Shown here in pieces: positions 18,083-26,870 of a stretch of DNA of 64,000 bases. How positions within the stretch are numbered: the stretch's first letter is position 1; every line of letters begins with the position of its first letter. This stretch comes from Colwellia sp. (GTDB lineage Bacteria > Pseudomonadota > Gammaproteobacteria > Enterobacterales > Alteromonadaceae), in contig JABSOZ010000003.1 of NCBI GenBank assembly GCA_013215295.1, positions 1 to 64,000 of the forward strand, given 5' to 3'. The translations under genes were made by a program, and so were the position numbers. The notes under the pieces are model-generated. The model saw only the letters and a program-made list of their open reading frames with translations, did not search any database and was not told the origin of the DNA.

Positions 18083-20125
18083 TTAAAGTGATAAGTTATT
18101 TAAAATATCGTCATCAACTAAATTAGCTAGGGTAACTTTAAGTTTAGGCGTTCTGGCCATTTCACGTTTTATCGCAAAATTAGCTTCTGAATTACGCGCC
18201 CAACTGCGGCGTGCAATACCATTGTTAACATCAAACAACAGCATAGACTTTAGTTTGCGTTCTGCATCATCAGTACCATCAAGCAACATACCAAAGCCGC
18301 CGTTGGTTACTTCACCCCAACCAACACCGCCACCATTATGGATAGAAACCCAAGTAGCACCACGAAAGCTATCACCAATAACATTATGAATAGCCATATC
18401 AGCAGTAAAACGACTACCATCATAAATATTAGATGTTTCACGGTAGGGTGAATCGGTACCACTTACATCATGGTGATCACGACCTAGTACTACCGGGCCA
18501 ATTTCACCACTATTAATAGCATCATTAAAGGCTTTAGCAATTTCCATTCTACCTTGTGCATCGGCATAAAGAATGCGGGCTTGTGAGCCAACAACTAAGT
18601 TGTTTTGCTTGGCGTCTTTAATCCAAGTAATGTTGTCTTGCATTTGTTGCTGAATTTCTTCAGGCGACTCTTGCATAATTTTCTCAAGCACGCTGGCAGC
18701 AATAGCATCAGTTTTATCTAGATCTTCTGACTTACCCGAAGCACATACCCAACGAAATGGTCCAAAGCCATAGTCAAAACACATCGGCCCAAGAATATCC
18801 TGAACATATGAAGGATATTTAAAGTCTATGCCATTTTCAGCCATAACGTCGCCACCGGCGCGTGAAGCTTCTAATAAGAAAGCATTGCCGTAATCGAAGA
18901 AATAAGTGCCTTTAGCGGTATGTTTATTTACGGCATCGGCATGACGCCTTAGTGTTTCCTGTACTTTAACTTTGAACACTTCAGGCTCTTCTCGAATTAA
19001 TCGATTCGATTCTTCATAACTAATGTCTACTGGGTAATAACCGCCTGACCAAGGGTTATGTAATGACGTTTGGTCTGAGCCTAGTTGAATGAAAACTTCT
19101 TTTTCATAGAAACCTTCCCATACATCAACGATATTACCTATGTAGGCAATCGACACAACTTCTTCATTTTCTTGTGCTTCTTTCACACGTGCAACAAGTT
19201 CATCCATGTTATCAATTAACTCGTCAACCCAACCTTGCTGATGACGTTTAGTTGCGGCATTTGCATTCACTTCTGCACACACAGTAATACAGTTAGCAAT
19301 ATTACCCGCTTTAGGTTGCGCACCACTCATGCCACCTAAGCCTGCTGTTAGGAATACTTTACCCTTAGGCGTTTCGCCTTTGTTCTTACCTTTATTGAGA
19401 ACTTTACGGAAGGCATTCATCAGCGTAATGGTTGTACCATGGACAATGCCTTGTGGGCCAATATACATGAAAGAACCTGCCGTCATTTGCCCGTATTGCG
19501 TTACACCTAAGGCATTGAACTTTTCCCAGTCATCTGGCTTTGAATAGTTAGGGATCATCATGCCATTGGTTACCACAACTCGAGGCGCATCTGGCGATGA
19601 CGGAAATAATCCCATTGGGTGACCAGAATAAAGGTGTAAAGTTTGGTCATTTTCCATTTCACTCAAATACTTCATCACCAACAAGTATTGCGCCCAGTTT
19701 TGGAAAACTGCACCATTGCCGCCATAAGTAATTAGCTCTTCAGGATGCTGAGCAACAGCAGGATCTAGGTTGTTATCAACCATTAGCATGATTGCCGCTG
19801 CCTGAGTACATTTAGCTGGGTAGTCGCTAAGTGAACGTGCTTTTAAATCATAACTTGGCTTGAATCTGTACATATAGATACGACCAAGATCTTTTAGTTC
19901 TTGAGCAAACTCTGTTGCTAATTCTTGGTGCCACTCTTTAGGGAAATAACGCAGTGCATTTCTTACTGCCAGCTGTTTTTCGTCAGCAGATAGAATGTCT
20001 TTACGCTTAGGAGCACGATTCGCATCTGCGGGGTAAGCCTTTGCTGGTGGCAATTGGCTTGGGATCCCTTGCTGAATCTCTTCTTGAAAAAGAGTTAGCT
20101 CTTGAAAATTCATCGTTGTATTCAT
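18083..20125 (-). CDS. hutU: Urocanate hydratase, long eukaryote-like form
   Basis: Converts urocanate to imidazolonepropionate using a bound NAD+; second step of histidine degradation. At 680 residues it is about 120 longer than the usual bacterial HutU (about 555) and close to the animal enzyme (about 676). Blocks shared, from memory, with animal urocanase include LAVRNALRYFP, ATEFAQELKDLGRIYMYRF, LYSGHPMGLFPSS and the NAD-site region GQMTAGSFMYIGPQGIVHGT. The C-terminal DHHDVSGTDSPYRETSNI block is typical of the whole family. Last gene of hutC-hutH-hutU, 16 bases after hutH. Confidence 0.95.
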   Translation of the reverse strand: MNTTMNFQELTLFQEEIQQGIPSQLPPAKAYPADANRAPKRKDILSADEKQLAVRNALRYFPKEWHQELATEFAQELKDLGRIYMYRFKPSYDLKARSLSDYPAKCTQAAAIMLMVDNNLDPAVAQHPEELITYGGNGAVFQNWAQYLLVMKYLSEMENDQTLHLYSGHPMGLFPSSPDAPRVVVTNGMMIPNYSKPDDWEKFNALGVTQYGQMTAGSFMYIGPQGIVHGTTITLMNAFRKVLNKGKNKGETPKGKVFLTAGLGGMSGAQPKAGNIANCITVCAEVNANAATKRHQQGWVDELIDNMDELVARVKEAQENEEVVSIAYIGNIVDVWEGFYEKEVFIQLGSDQTSLHNPWSGGYYPVDISYEESNRLIREEPEVFKVKVQETLRRHADAVNKHTAKGTYFFDYGNAFLLEASRAGGDVMAENGIDFKYPSYVQDILGPMCFDYGFGPFRWVCASGKSEDLDKTDAIAASVLEKIMQESPEEIQQQMQDNITWIKDAKQNNLVVGSQARILYADAQGRMEIAKAFNDAINSGEIGPVVLGRDHHDVSGTDSPYRETSNIYDGSRFTADMAIHNVIGDSFRGATWVSIHNGGGVGWGEVTNGGFGMLLDGTDDAERKLKSMLLFDVNNGIARRSWARNSEANFAIKREMARTPKLKVTLANLVDDDILNNLSL

Positions 20126-20141
20126 AGCAATGGGCCCTTTA

Positions 20142-21659
20142 TTAATGGTTAAAGTTAACGGTAAACGCTTGTGTTTTAACCAATGTAATCATGGCATCGA
20201 TGTCAGGCTTCAATAGTCTGTCTTCTTCAAGCTTAGCGACTTTTGCTCTGATGATTTTGTGGTTTAGTTCAATAATGTCTGAACATTTGTTAGGGCGTCT
20301 AAATTCGAGAGCTTGTGCCGCATACATCAACTCGATAGCTAGTATTTTCTCTAAATTACCTAAAATTTGATTTAATTGTCGGCCTGAAATACTACCCATA
20401 GAGACGTGATCTTCCTGACCCATAGAGGTAGGCACACTATCAGCAGAGGGCGGGAAACAAAGCGATTTGTTTTCTGTTACCAGTGCAGCTGTTGCATATT
20501 GTGGGATCATCATGCCTGAGTTGATGCCACCGGACGTGGTTAATAGTCTCGGCAAACCGTGCAAACCTTCTAACATCAAGTAACAACGTCTGTCTGAAAT
20601 ATTGCCCAATTCAGATGCGGCAATCGAAACATAATCAAGCACCATAGCTAGTGGTTGGCCATGGAAATTACCACCTGAAATCGCTTCTTCGCTACTGATA
20701 ACAATTGGGTTATCCGTGACAGAGTTCATTTCAATTTCAACTAACTCTTCTAAGTGATAATAGGCATTACGTGATGCGCCATGCACTTGTGGAATACATC
20801 TTAATGAATAAGGGTCTTGCACACGATCACATTCTTCATGATCAGCCATGTTTTGTGAACCTTTAAAGAACTCTCTCATACGCGCTGCAACGACAAGGTT
20901 ACCTTTAAATGCACGAACTTGATGTAGTTCGTCTCTAAATGGCGATTGGCTGCCTTGCATGCCTTCGATACTCATGGCACCTGTCATATCTGCTAGGTCT
21001 AATAAGTAACGCATTTTAGTTAACGCTGTGATGCCGTGAGATAATATAAATTGTGTACCATTAATTAACGCTAAACCTTCTTTTGCCTGCAGGACCATCG
21101 TATCTAAACCATGTTCGCGAAGTAACGGTGCCGCTGGTACTATTTTATCGGCTTGCCCCTCTTCACTTATCCAGAATTCACCTTCACTTAGCAGCGGTAA
21201 GAATAAATGAGAAAGTGGTGCTAAATCACCAGATGCACCTACTGAGCCTTGCTCTGGTACAACGGGGATCAAATCAAGTTTGATAAAGGTCAACATGCGT
21301 TCTATCACATCAAGGCGAATACCCGAAAAACCTTGACTTAAAGCATGTACCTTAGTGATCAGCATCAGCTTTGAAATGGCTTTTTCAATGGGCTCACCAA
21401 CACCTACGGCATGGGTGATAAGCAGATTTTTTTGTAATAAATTAGTATCTTCAGGTGAGATTTGTGTATCACATAACGGGCCAAAACCTGTATTGATACC
21501 ATAGACCGCTTTATCTGAAGCGGCCATTTTATCTACTCTTTGGCGGCTTGTGTTGATTTTATCTATCGCTTCTTGGCTAAGCTCAGCTTTGATACTGCCA
21601 TCAGCAATACCATTTACAATATCAAGATTCAGGCGATCAATACCGTATTTAAATGTCAT
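20142..21659 (-). CDS. hutH: Histidine ammonia-lyase (histidase)
   Basis: First step of histidine catabolism, releasing ammonia to give urocanate. The 505 residues match the family. The MIO cofactor precursor triad Ala-Ser-Gly is in GSVGASGDLAPLSH near residue 141. Other family motifs: YGINTGFG near 53, EGLALINGTQF near 189-199 and SDRRCYLMLEG. It is between hutC and hutU in one operon. Confidence 0.97.
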   Translation of the reverse strand: MTFKYGIDRLNLDIVNGIADGSIKAELSQEAIDKINTSRQRVDKMAASDKAVYGINTGFGPLCDTQISPEDTNLLQKNLLITHAVGVGEPIEKAISKLMLITKVHALSQGFSGIRLDVIERMLTFIKLDLIPVVPEQGSVGASGDLAPLSHLFLPLLSEGEFWISEEGQADKIVPAAPLLREHGLDTMVLQAKEGLALINGTQFILSHGITALTKMRYLLDLADMTGAMSIEGMQGSQSPFRDELHQVRAFKGNLVVAARMREFFKGSQNMADHEECDRVQDPYSLRCIPQVHGASRNAYYHLEELVEIEMNSVTDNPIVISSEEAISGGNFHGQPLAMVLDYVSIAASELGNISDRRCYLMLEGLHGLPRLLTTSGGINSGMMIPQYATAALVTENKSLCFPPSADSVPTSMGQEDHVSMGSISGRQLNQILGNLEKILAIELMYAAQALEFRRPNKCSDIIELNHKIIRAKVAKLEEDRLLKPDIDAMITLVKTQAFTVNFNH

Positions 21660-21674
21660 CTTAATGTTCCTAAA

Positions 21675-22385
21675 TTAAAAAGTTAAATGGCTGCCTAAAC
21701 GGTATTTATTACCGGGAGCCGTTAAAATAGCTAAACTGACAACACCTTGGCTTGACCAAGTTCGTCGTTTAACTTGTAAACAAGGGATTTGTGTTTCTAT
21801 CGTCAGTAACTGACAGATTTCTTTTTCAGCTAAAACTGCTTCAATTTCGTGTGTTGCCTCTGTTAATGGAGCTTCACTTGATAAATATTCATGGGGTGTG
21901 ATTTTGGCAAAATCTTGTGATAAATAATGAGGTACTAATTTACAGTTCACATAGCGTTGCTCTAATTGAATAGGTTCGTTGTTTTCAAAGTGCAGTACTT
22001 CAGAGTAGAAAACATTGTCGTTTTCTTTTATGCCGAGTAAAATGGCAAGCTCTTCATTTACTGACGTCGCGTGTAATATTAATTGTTCTGCACGATATTC
22101 ATGACCACGATCTTGAATTTCATCGGCGATGTTACGAATTTCTAACAATGAAGACTGTGATTTAAAGGTAGCGACAAAGGTCCCTGAACCTTGAGAACGA
22201 ATGAGTAGGCCTTGCTCGGTAAGTTCTTGTAATGCGCGACGAGCGGTCATTCGGCTGACAGAGAACTGCTCGGCTAATTCATTTTCAGAAGGCACCTTTG
22301 CATGTTGTTGCCATTCGCCAGATTCAATTCTTTGGCAAATATGTTGTTTTATTACGGTAAACTTTGCTGTTTTTACTTGAGTCAT
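21675..22385 (-). CDS. hutC: Histidine utilisation repressor HutC (GntR/UTRA)
   Basis: GntR-family repressor of hut genes released by urocanate. 236 residues: winged helix (about 8-75) with the conserved ENELAEQFSVSRMTARRAL and GTFVA wing, then a UTRA ligand-binding domain (about 95-232). First gene of the operon it controls; hutH follows after 15 bases. Two palindromes of the known HutC type lie in the intergenic region shared with hutI. Confidence 0.93.
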   Translation of the reverse strand: MTQVKTAKFTVIKQHICQRIESGEWQQHAKVPSENELAEQFSVSRMTARRALQELTEQGLLIRSQGSGTFVATFKSQSSLLEIRNIADEIQDRGHEYRAEQLILHATSVNEELAILLGIKENDNVFYSEVLHFENNEPIQLEQRYVNCKLVPHYLSQDFAKITPHEYLSSEAPLTEATHEIEAVLAEKEICQLLTIETQIPCLQVKRRTWSSQGVVSLAILTAPGNKYRLGSHLTF

Positions 22386-22411
22386 TTTAATTCGCTAGGC
22401 TTTTTGTTCAC

Positions 22412-22431
22412 AAGACCCTCTAGGGGGTCTT
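22412..22431 (-). repeat. GC-rich hairpin in the hutC leader
   Basis: Arms AAGACCC (22412-22418) and GGGTCTT (22425-22431) with a six-base loop, 27 bases upstream of hutC. It has no T-run, so it is not a terminator of the usual sort. It may affect translation or stability of the hutC message. Confidence 0.5.
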
Positions 22432-22440
22432 ATCTATAAC

Positions 22441-22452
22441 TTGTATTTACAA
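22441..22452. promoter_or_regulatory. HutC operator 1
   Basis: TTGTATTTACAA, one base off the perfect palindrome found 40 bases away. The known HutC target in Pseudomonas (TTGTATGTACAA core) has the same half-sites. Lies between divergent hutC and hutI. Confidence 0.78.
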
Positions 22453-22480
22453 TCTCATTTATTGTTATAGATGTCAATAG

Positions 22481-22492
22481 TTGTATATACAA
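22481..22492. promoter_or_regulatory. HutC operator 2
   Basis: Perfect 12-base palindrome TTGTATATACAA, exactly 40 bases from operator 1. Two sites on the same DNA face could allow both divergent promoters to be silenced together. Confidence 0.82.
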
Positions 22493-22620
22493 GCTTGCTT
22501 GTGTATTTGCTATAAGTTAAAGTGGCGCTATAGATAACATGACACTAAACTTATGAACGCTATAGTTTGATATAAACTCTGGTCGTAAGCTTAGCGTTAA
22601 AATCAACTTTTGGATCATTT

Positions 22621-23856
22621 ATGACGATTAATTCCTCTGCTTGGCAAACTCTTTTCATCAACGTAAATCTAGCAACCATGACGGATGGTGCGAATAGTTA
22701 TGGAGCCATTGAAAATGGTGCGTTAGCGATAAGTGACGGAAAAATTGCGTGGTTAGGTAAAGCATGTGATTTGCCCATTTATGACCAAGAGTCATTGAAT
22801 ATAATAGATGGGCTTGGAAAATGGTTAACCCCAGGCTTAGTTGATTGCCATACTCACTTAGTTTATGGCGGTAACCGTGCTAATGAATTTGAAATGCGTT
22901 TGGAAGGCAAGAGTTATCAAGAAATTGCTAATGCTGGGGGTGGGATCGTCTCAACTGTTTCAGCGACACGTAAAGCAAGCGAAGCTGAATTATTAGCAAG
23001 TGCATTACCGCGATTAACGGCATTACATCATCAAGGTGTAACGACGCTTGAAATAAAATCAGGTTATGGACTTGATACGATAAACGAAATTAAAATGCTA
23101 AAAGTGGCAGGGCAGTTAGCTGAACAACTTCCTGTAACGATAAAGCGTACCTTCCTCGGTGCTCATGCTTTACCTGTAGAATATAAAGACAAACCAAATG
23201 ATTATGTCGAATTAGTTTGTAATGAAATGATCCCACTCATCGCAGAAGATAAATTAGCTGATGCCGTTGATGTATTTTGTGAAAGCATTGGTTTTAGTGT
23301 CGAACAAACTGAGCGTGTTTTTACTGCAGCGCAAAAATATGGTTTACCTGTAAAAGTACATGCTGAGCAACTGTCCAATTTAGGTGGAACAGCATTAGCG
23401 GCAAAATATAACGCGCTTTCCTCTGATCATATCGAATTTTTAGATGAAGCGGGCATAAAAGCCATGAAAGAGGCAGGTATGACGGCAGTACTGTTACCTG
23501 GTGCTTTCTATTTTTTACGTGAAACACAGTTACCACCGATGGACTTATTAAGAAAGTATGCGGTGCCAATGGCCATTGCAACCGATGCTAATCCAGGTTC
23601 ATCACCGATTAATAATATCCAACTTATGCTCAACATGGCTTGTACGTTATTTAGATTAACCCCCGTAGAAGCACTAGCGGGGGTAACTTGCCATGGTGCA
23701 AAGGCACTTGGGTTATCAAAAAGCAAAGGGCAGTTGTCACTTGGATTTGACGCTGATATAGCACTGTGGAATATTGATAGACCTGCAGAACTTTGTTATC
23801 AATTCGGTGTTAATCCTCTTAATGAACTATTTGTTGCTGGTCAGAAAGTCATATAA
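22621..23856 (+). CDS. hutI: Imidazolonepropionase
   Basis: Third step of histidine degradation: opens imidazolonepropionate to N-formimino-glutamate. Amidohydrolase of 411 residues with the metal-binding motif [19 protein letters not shown] near 76-94, second ligands in HAEQL near 249 and the aspartate in [11 protein letters not shown] near 320-330. Divergent from hutC-hutH-hutU, and its promoter region carries the HutC operators. The enzyme for the last step (hutG or hutF) is not in the window. Confidence 0.97.
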   Translation: MTINSSAWQTLFINVNLATMTDGANSYGAIENGALAISDGKIAWLGKACDLPIYDQESLNIIDGLGKWLTPGLVDCHTHLVYGGNRANEFEMRLEGKSYQEIANAGGGIVSTVSATRKASEAELLASALPRLTALHHQGVTTLEIKSGYGLDTINEIKMLKVAGQLAEQLPVTIKRTFLGAHALPVEYKDKPNDYVELVCNEMIPLIAEDKLADAVDVFCESIGFSVEQTERVFTAAQKYGLPVKVHAEQLSNLGGTALAAKYNALSSDHIEFLDEAGIKAMKEAGMTAVLLPGAFYFLRETQLPPMDLLRKYAVPMAIATDANPGSSPINNIQLMLNMACTLFRLTPVEALAGVTCHGAKALGLSKSKGQLSLGFDADIALWNIDRPAELCYQFGVNPLNELFVAGQKVI

Positions 23857-24034
23857 CTTCACTAAATAGGTTTGTGATTAAGGGAGTTATTAATTTCATC
23901 ACGAGCCTATTCACAAAACTCACTATACAAAATCACCTATATTGCTTAATCTAGATATATATATCTTGTAGCATCTCAATATTTAGTTATCGATGCACGG
24001 GTATAAATCTGTTGTAATGATGTAAAGGTAATGT

Positions 24035-26119
24035 ATGGAATATTTTCGTTTAGCGCGCTTATCATTGACTAAAGGTTTGGTTTCATTCTTAGGTCTATTT
24101 TTATTCTCCAGCACTGTACAAGCAGCCACTTTTTCATTCACTGAATTTAATATTGCTTTTGTTTTGGGGTTAATGTTCCCAGTGATATTAATCATTGCAT
24201 TAGTTAAGCCTTTAAAAAATATTCGTCTTCGTTACCCCATTCTAATTTCTATCAGTGTTTTAGTCATGTTGTATGCTTTGGCTTATTCTAAAAATTATCA
24301 AAGTGAGTTAATACTTTCATCTGCAATGATTTTTTCTTCAGTTTTATATTTTTGGTTACAGAGCACTTATTCAGTTCCGTCTAAAAAAATGCATTATTTG
24401 ATCAACTTTATTGTGGTCGCAACAGCAATTTCTTTTGTTTTTAGTTTATGGTTTCTCCCTAATGTTGATGGTTATTTAGCGTGGTTGGCTGCGAGTGTTG
24501 CGGTACTTTTATGTGCAGGTGCCGCTGTTCTATCATCGAAGAAAACAAAAGATCCTAGTAGTCTGAGATTAGCGATACAGTGGTTAATACATCTCTGCTT
24601 CGTGGTTATTCTTTTTTTATGGTTAAATGCGTTGATAAGCGCTACATGGTTAGTCTCTGCAATCGTTATTTCCTATTTAGCCTCATTAATTAATGGTTGT
24701 TGGTATTTGGTGCAAGCGGTTCGGAGAGAACTCAATAGTATTGATGAAAATACCCATAAAACATCACAATCGTATTTATTAGATCCTGCGACTAATTTGC
24801 CAAGCTATCAGCAAGCTCTTGAAAAACTTGATACTATTATTAAGCAGAAGCCAAAAAGTCGGTTCGTTACCATTGTATTTAAACCGATAAACTTTCAAGC
24901 GGTTAATACTGTTTTAGGTCATCATAATTCTGATATTTTATTATTACAACTCGCTTATTGTTTACAAAAAGAAGTCGCTGAGAATGTGTTGTTGGCCAAT
25001 TTTTCAGATGATAAGTCACCAATAAAAATTGCACGGTTACAAGGATTACATTTTCTGGTCGTGCTTGATTTAAGTGCGGATAATTATCCTGACAATACTA
25101 AAGTTGAACAACTTTGCCGAGAACTCACGACCGCCGTACCGAGTGCCATGAGCTTTAAAAGTTTTTCTCTTAATTTTGAATTGGCTTTTGGTGCTGCATA
25201 CATTGGAGAGTACAGTCACAGTGTGAGCGAGGTAATCTCATTTGCCGAAGACGCTTTACTTGTTTCAGAAAAAAATCAAACAATTGTCAGTTATTATGAT
25301 CACAATAATGCGTTATTTACCGAAAAACAGCTTCATCGTATGGATCGATTAAAGCGAGATGTAGCTGATGAAAAATTACACTGGTTTTTGCTGCCTCAAA
25401 TATGCTTAACAAATAGAAAAGTATTGGGTTTTCAAATTGAAGTGCATTGGTATTGTGACGCTCAAGCTCCCAAAGAATTAAATCAATTTGTTGATATTGC
25501 CGAACACAGTGGTGATGTATACCTGTTAACGAAACAGATGATTGTCCAAGCGTGTAAAGCTATTGCTCAATTGAAAAAAGTAGGCTTTGAAAAGCCGGTT
25601 ACAATTACATTTGCGAGCAAAGAATTGCTTGATCCTGCACTCGTTGATTATATTGTTTTACAAGTAAAACAATATAATGTTGATAAAAAATATTTAATTG
25701 TAGAGTTTAAAGAAACATTAATTTTATCTGCTAGCCAAAGAGCAAAGGCGATCATTGATCAACTTAAATCCTTAGATATTAATGTAGCGATTGGTGACTT
25801 TTCTGGCAGTTATGAGTCATTAAGATATTTACGAAAAGTTAGCATTCATCAAGTGAAAATAAATTGTGACCTGTTGAGTGATAATGACAACGAAGATGAC
25901 GGTTCAGATAAAGCGATTATTAACGCGCTAGTAAATTTAACCCGTGCTATGCAATTACCACTTATTGGTACATCAATTAATAATAGTAATGTTGAGCAAT
26001 CGTTTATTGCTATGGGAGGGGAATTTGCTCAAGGTCGATACTTAAGTCGTGGCGTCGTTATTGATGAAATTGAAATTTGGACCAAACGTTGGTTAGAACA
26101 ATATCCAAATAGAAAATAA
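24035..26119 (+). CDS. Membrane protein with degenerate GGDEF and EAL domains
   Basis: A 694-residue protein: signal-like segment (1-32), seven hydrophobic helices (about 35-230), a GGDEF-like domain (about 245-425) and an EAL-like domain (about 430-690). Both catalytic signatures are lost. The GGDEF position reads RLQGLHFLV, the EAL motif reads EVHW, the usual ITE block is VEFKET, and the DDFGTGYSSL block is GDFSGSYESL. It is thus unlikely to make or break c-di-GMP and may be a binding or regulatory protein. This is inference from motif loss. Confidence 0.82.
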   Translation: MEYFRLARLSLTKGLVSFLGLFLFSSTVQAATFSFTEFNIAFVLGLMFPVILIIALVKPLKNIRLRYPILISISVLVMLYALAYSKNYQSELILSSAMIFSSVLYFWLQSTYSVPSKKMHYLINFIVVATAISFVFSLWFLPNVDGYLAWLAASVAVLLCAGAAVLSSKKTKDPSSLRLAIQWLIHLCFVVILFLWLNALISATWLVSAIVISYLASLINGCWYLVQAVRRELNSIDENTHKTSQSYLLDPATNLPSYQQALEKLDTIIKQKPKSRFVTIVFKPINFQAVNTVLGHHNSDILLLQLAYCLQKEVAENVLLANFSDDKSPIKIARLQGLHFLVVLDLSADNYPDNTKVEQLCRELTTAVPSAMSFKSFSLNFELAFGAAYIGEYSHSVSEVISFAEDALLVSEKNQTIVSYYDHNNALFTEKQLHRMDRLKRDVADEKLHWFLLPQICLTNRKVLGFQIEVHWYCDAQAPKELNQFVDIAEHSGDVYLLTKQMIVQACKAIAQLKKVGFEKPVTITFASKELLDPALVDYIVLQVKQYNVDKKYLIVEFKETLILSASQRAKAIIDQLKSLDINVAIGDFSGSYESLRYLRKVSIHQVKINCDLLSDNDNEDDGSDKAIINALVNLTRAMQLPLIGTSINNSNVEQSFIAMGGEFAQGRYLSRGVVIDEIEIWTKRWLEQYPNRK

Positions 26120-26199
26120 ACGAAATGAACTAACGCTGAGAAATGGCTATCTCTTCGTTTAAACGTAATACACGCTTGCACAAAATAGCACATTGGAGA

Positions 26200-26685
26200 C
26201 TATTCAATATCTAATGGTTCGGCTGATAATATAATACCCGTATTGTCGGCATAAATATGATCTTCAGGCAAGAATGTTACTCCAGCAAAATTTATCGCTA
26301 AATCACTCTCTCCAATATCTTCATCGCTTGCACCTACAGGAATCGACACTAAGCATTGAATGCCTAAATCAAGTTCTTCTAATGCATCAACGTCTCTTAC
26401 ACTGCCATAACAAATAATACCTTCCCAAGCATTTTTAGTTGCCTGTTCAGCTATTGATAGATCAATAAGCGCTCGACGCGTTGAACCACCACCATCTATG
26501 ACAAGTACTTTTCCTACACCATTCGTTGCGACAATTTGTTGTATTAAGCCATTACTTTCAAAGCATTTAATAGTCACAACTTGACCGCCAAAAGAATTTC
26601 TACCACCATAATTACAAAAAATAGGATCGACCACATCAATTAAGTCGGCATAAATATTACAGAGTTCAGAGGTATTGTATTCCAT
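26200..26685 (-). CDS. rraA: Ribonuclease E activity regulator RraA
   Basis: Binds RNase E and lowers its activity, thereby altering RNA decay. The 161 residues equal E. coli RraA. Family blocks seen: [42 protein letters not shown] and [15 protein letters not shown]. RraA-fold proteins of other bacteria can be aldolases; this one keeps the RraA length and lacks obvious additional domains. Alone between two c-di-GMP-type genes. Confidence 0.95.
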   Translation of the reverse strand: MEYNTSELCNIYADLIDVVDPIFCNYGGRNSFGGQVVTIKCFESNGLIQQIVATNGVGKVLVIDGGGSTRRALIDLSIAEQATKNAWEGIICYGSVRDVDALEELDLGIQCLVSIPVGASDEDIGESDLAINFAGVTFLPEDHIYADNTGIILSAEPLDIE

Positions 26686-26870
26686 GGTGTTTCCTTTAAT
26701 TGCTAATTTTTATACCTTAGTATAGCCAGATGAGCTATAGGAACAACTATTGTGTAAAATCAATTCAGTGGTAAATTAACAGTATAAAAAATAATAAGAG
26801 TGACTGACTTGTATTGCGCCACAAAAGAATATTTAATGGTTCATTATCACTTAATAGAGGATATAACATA

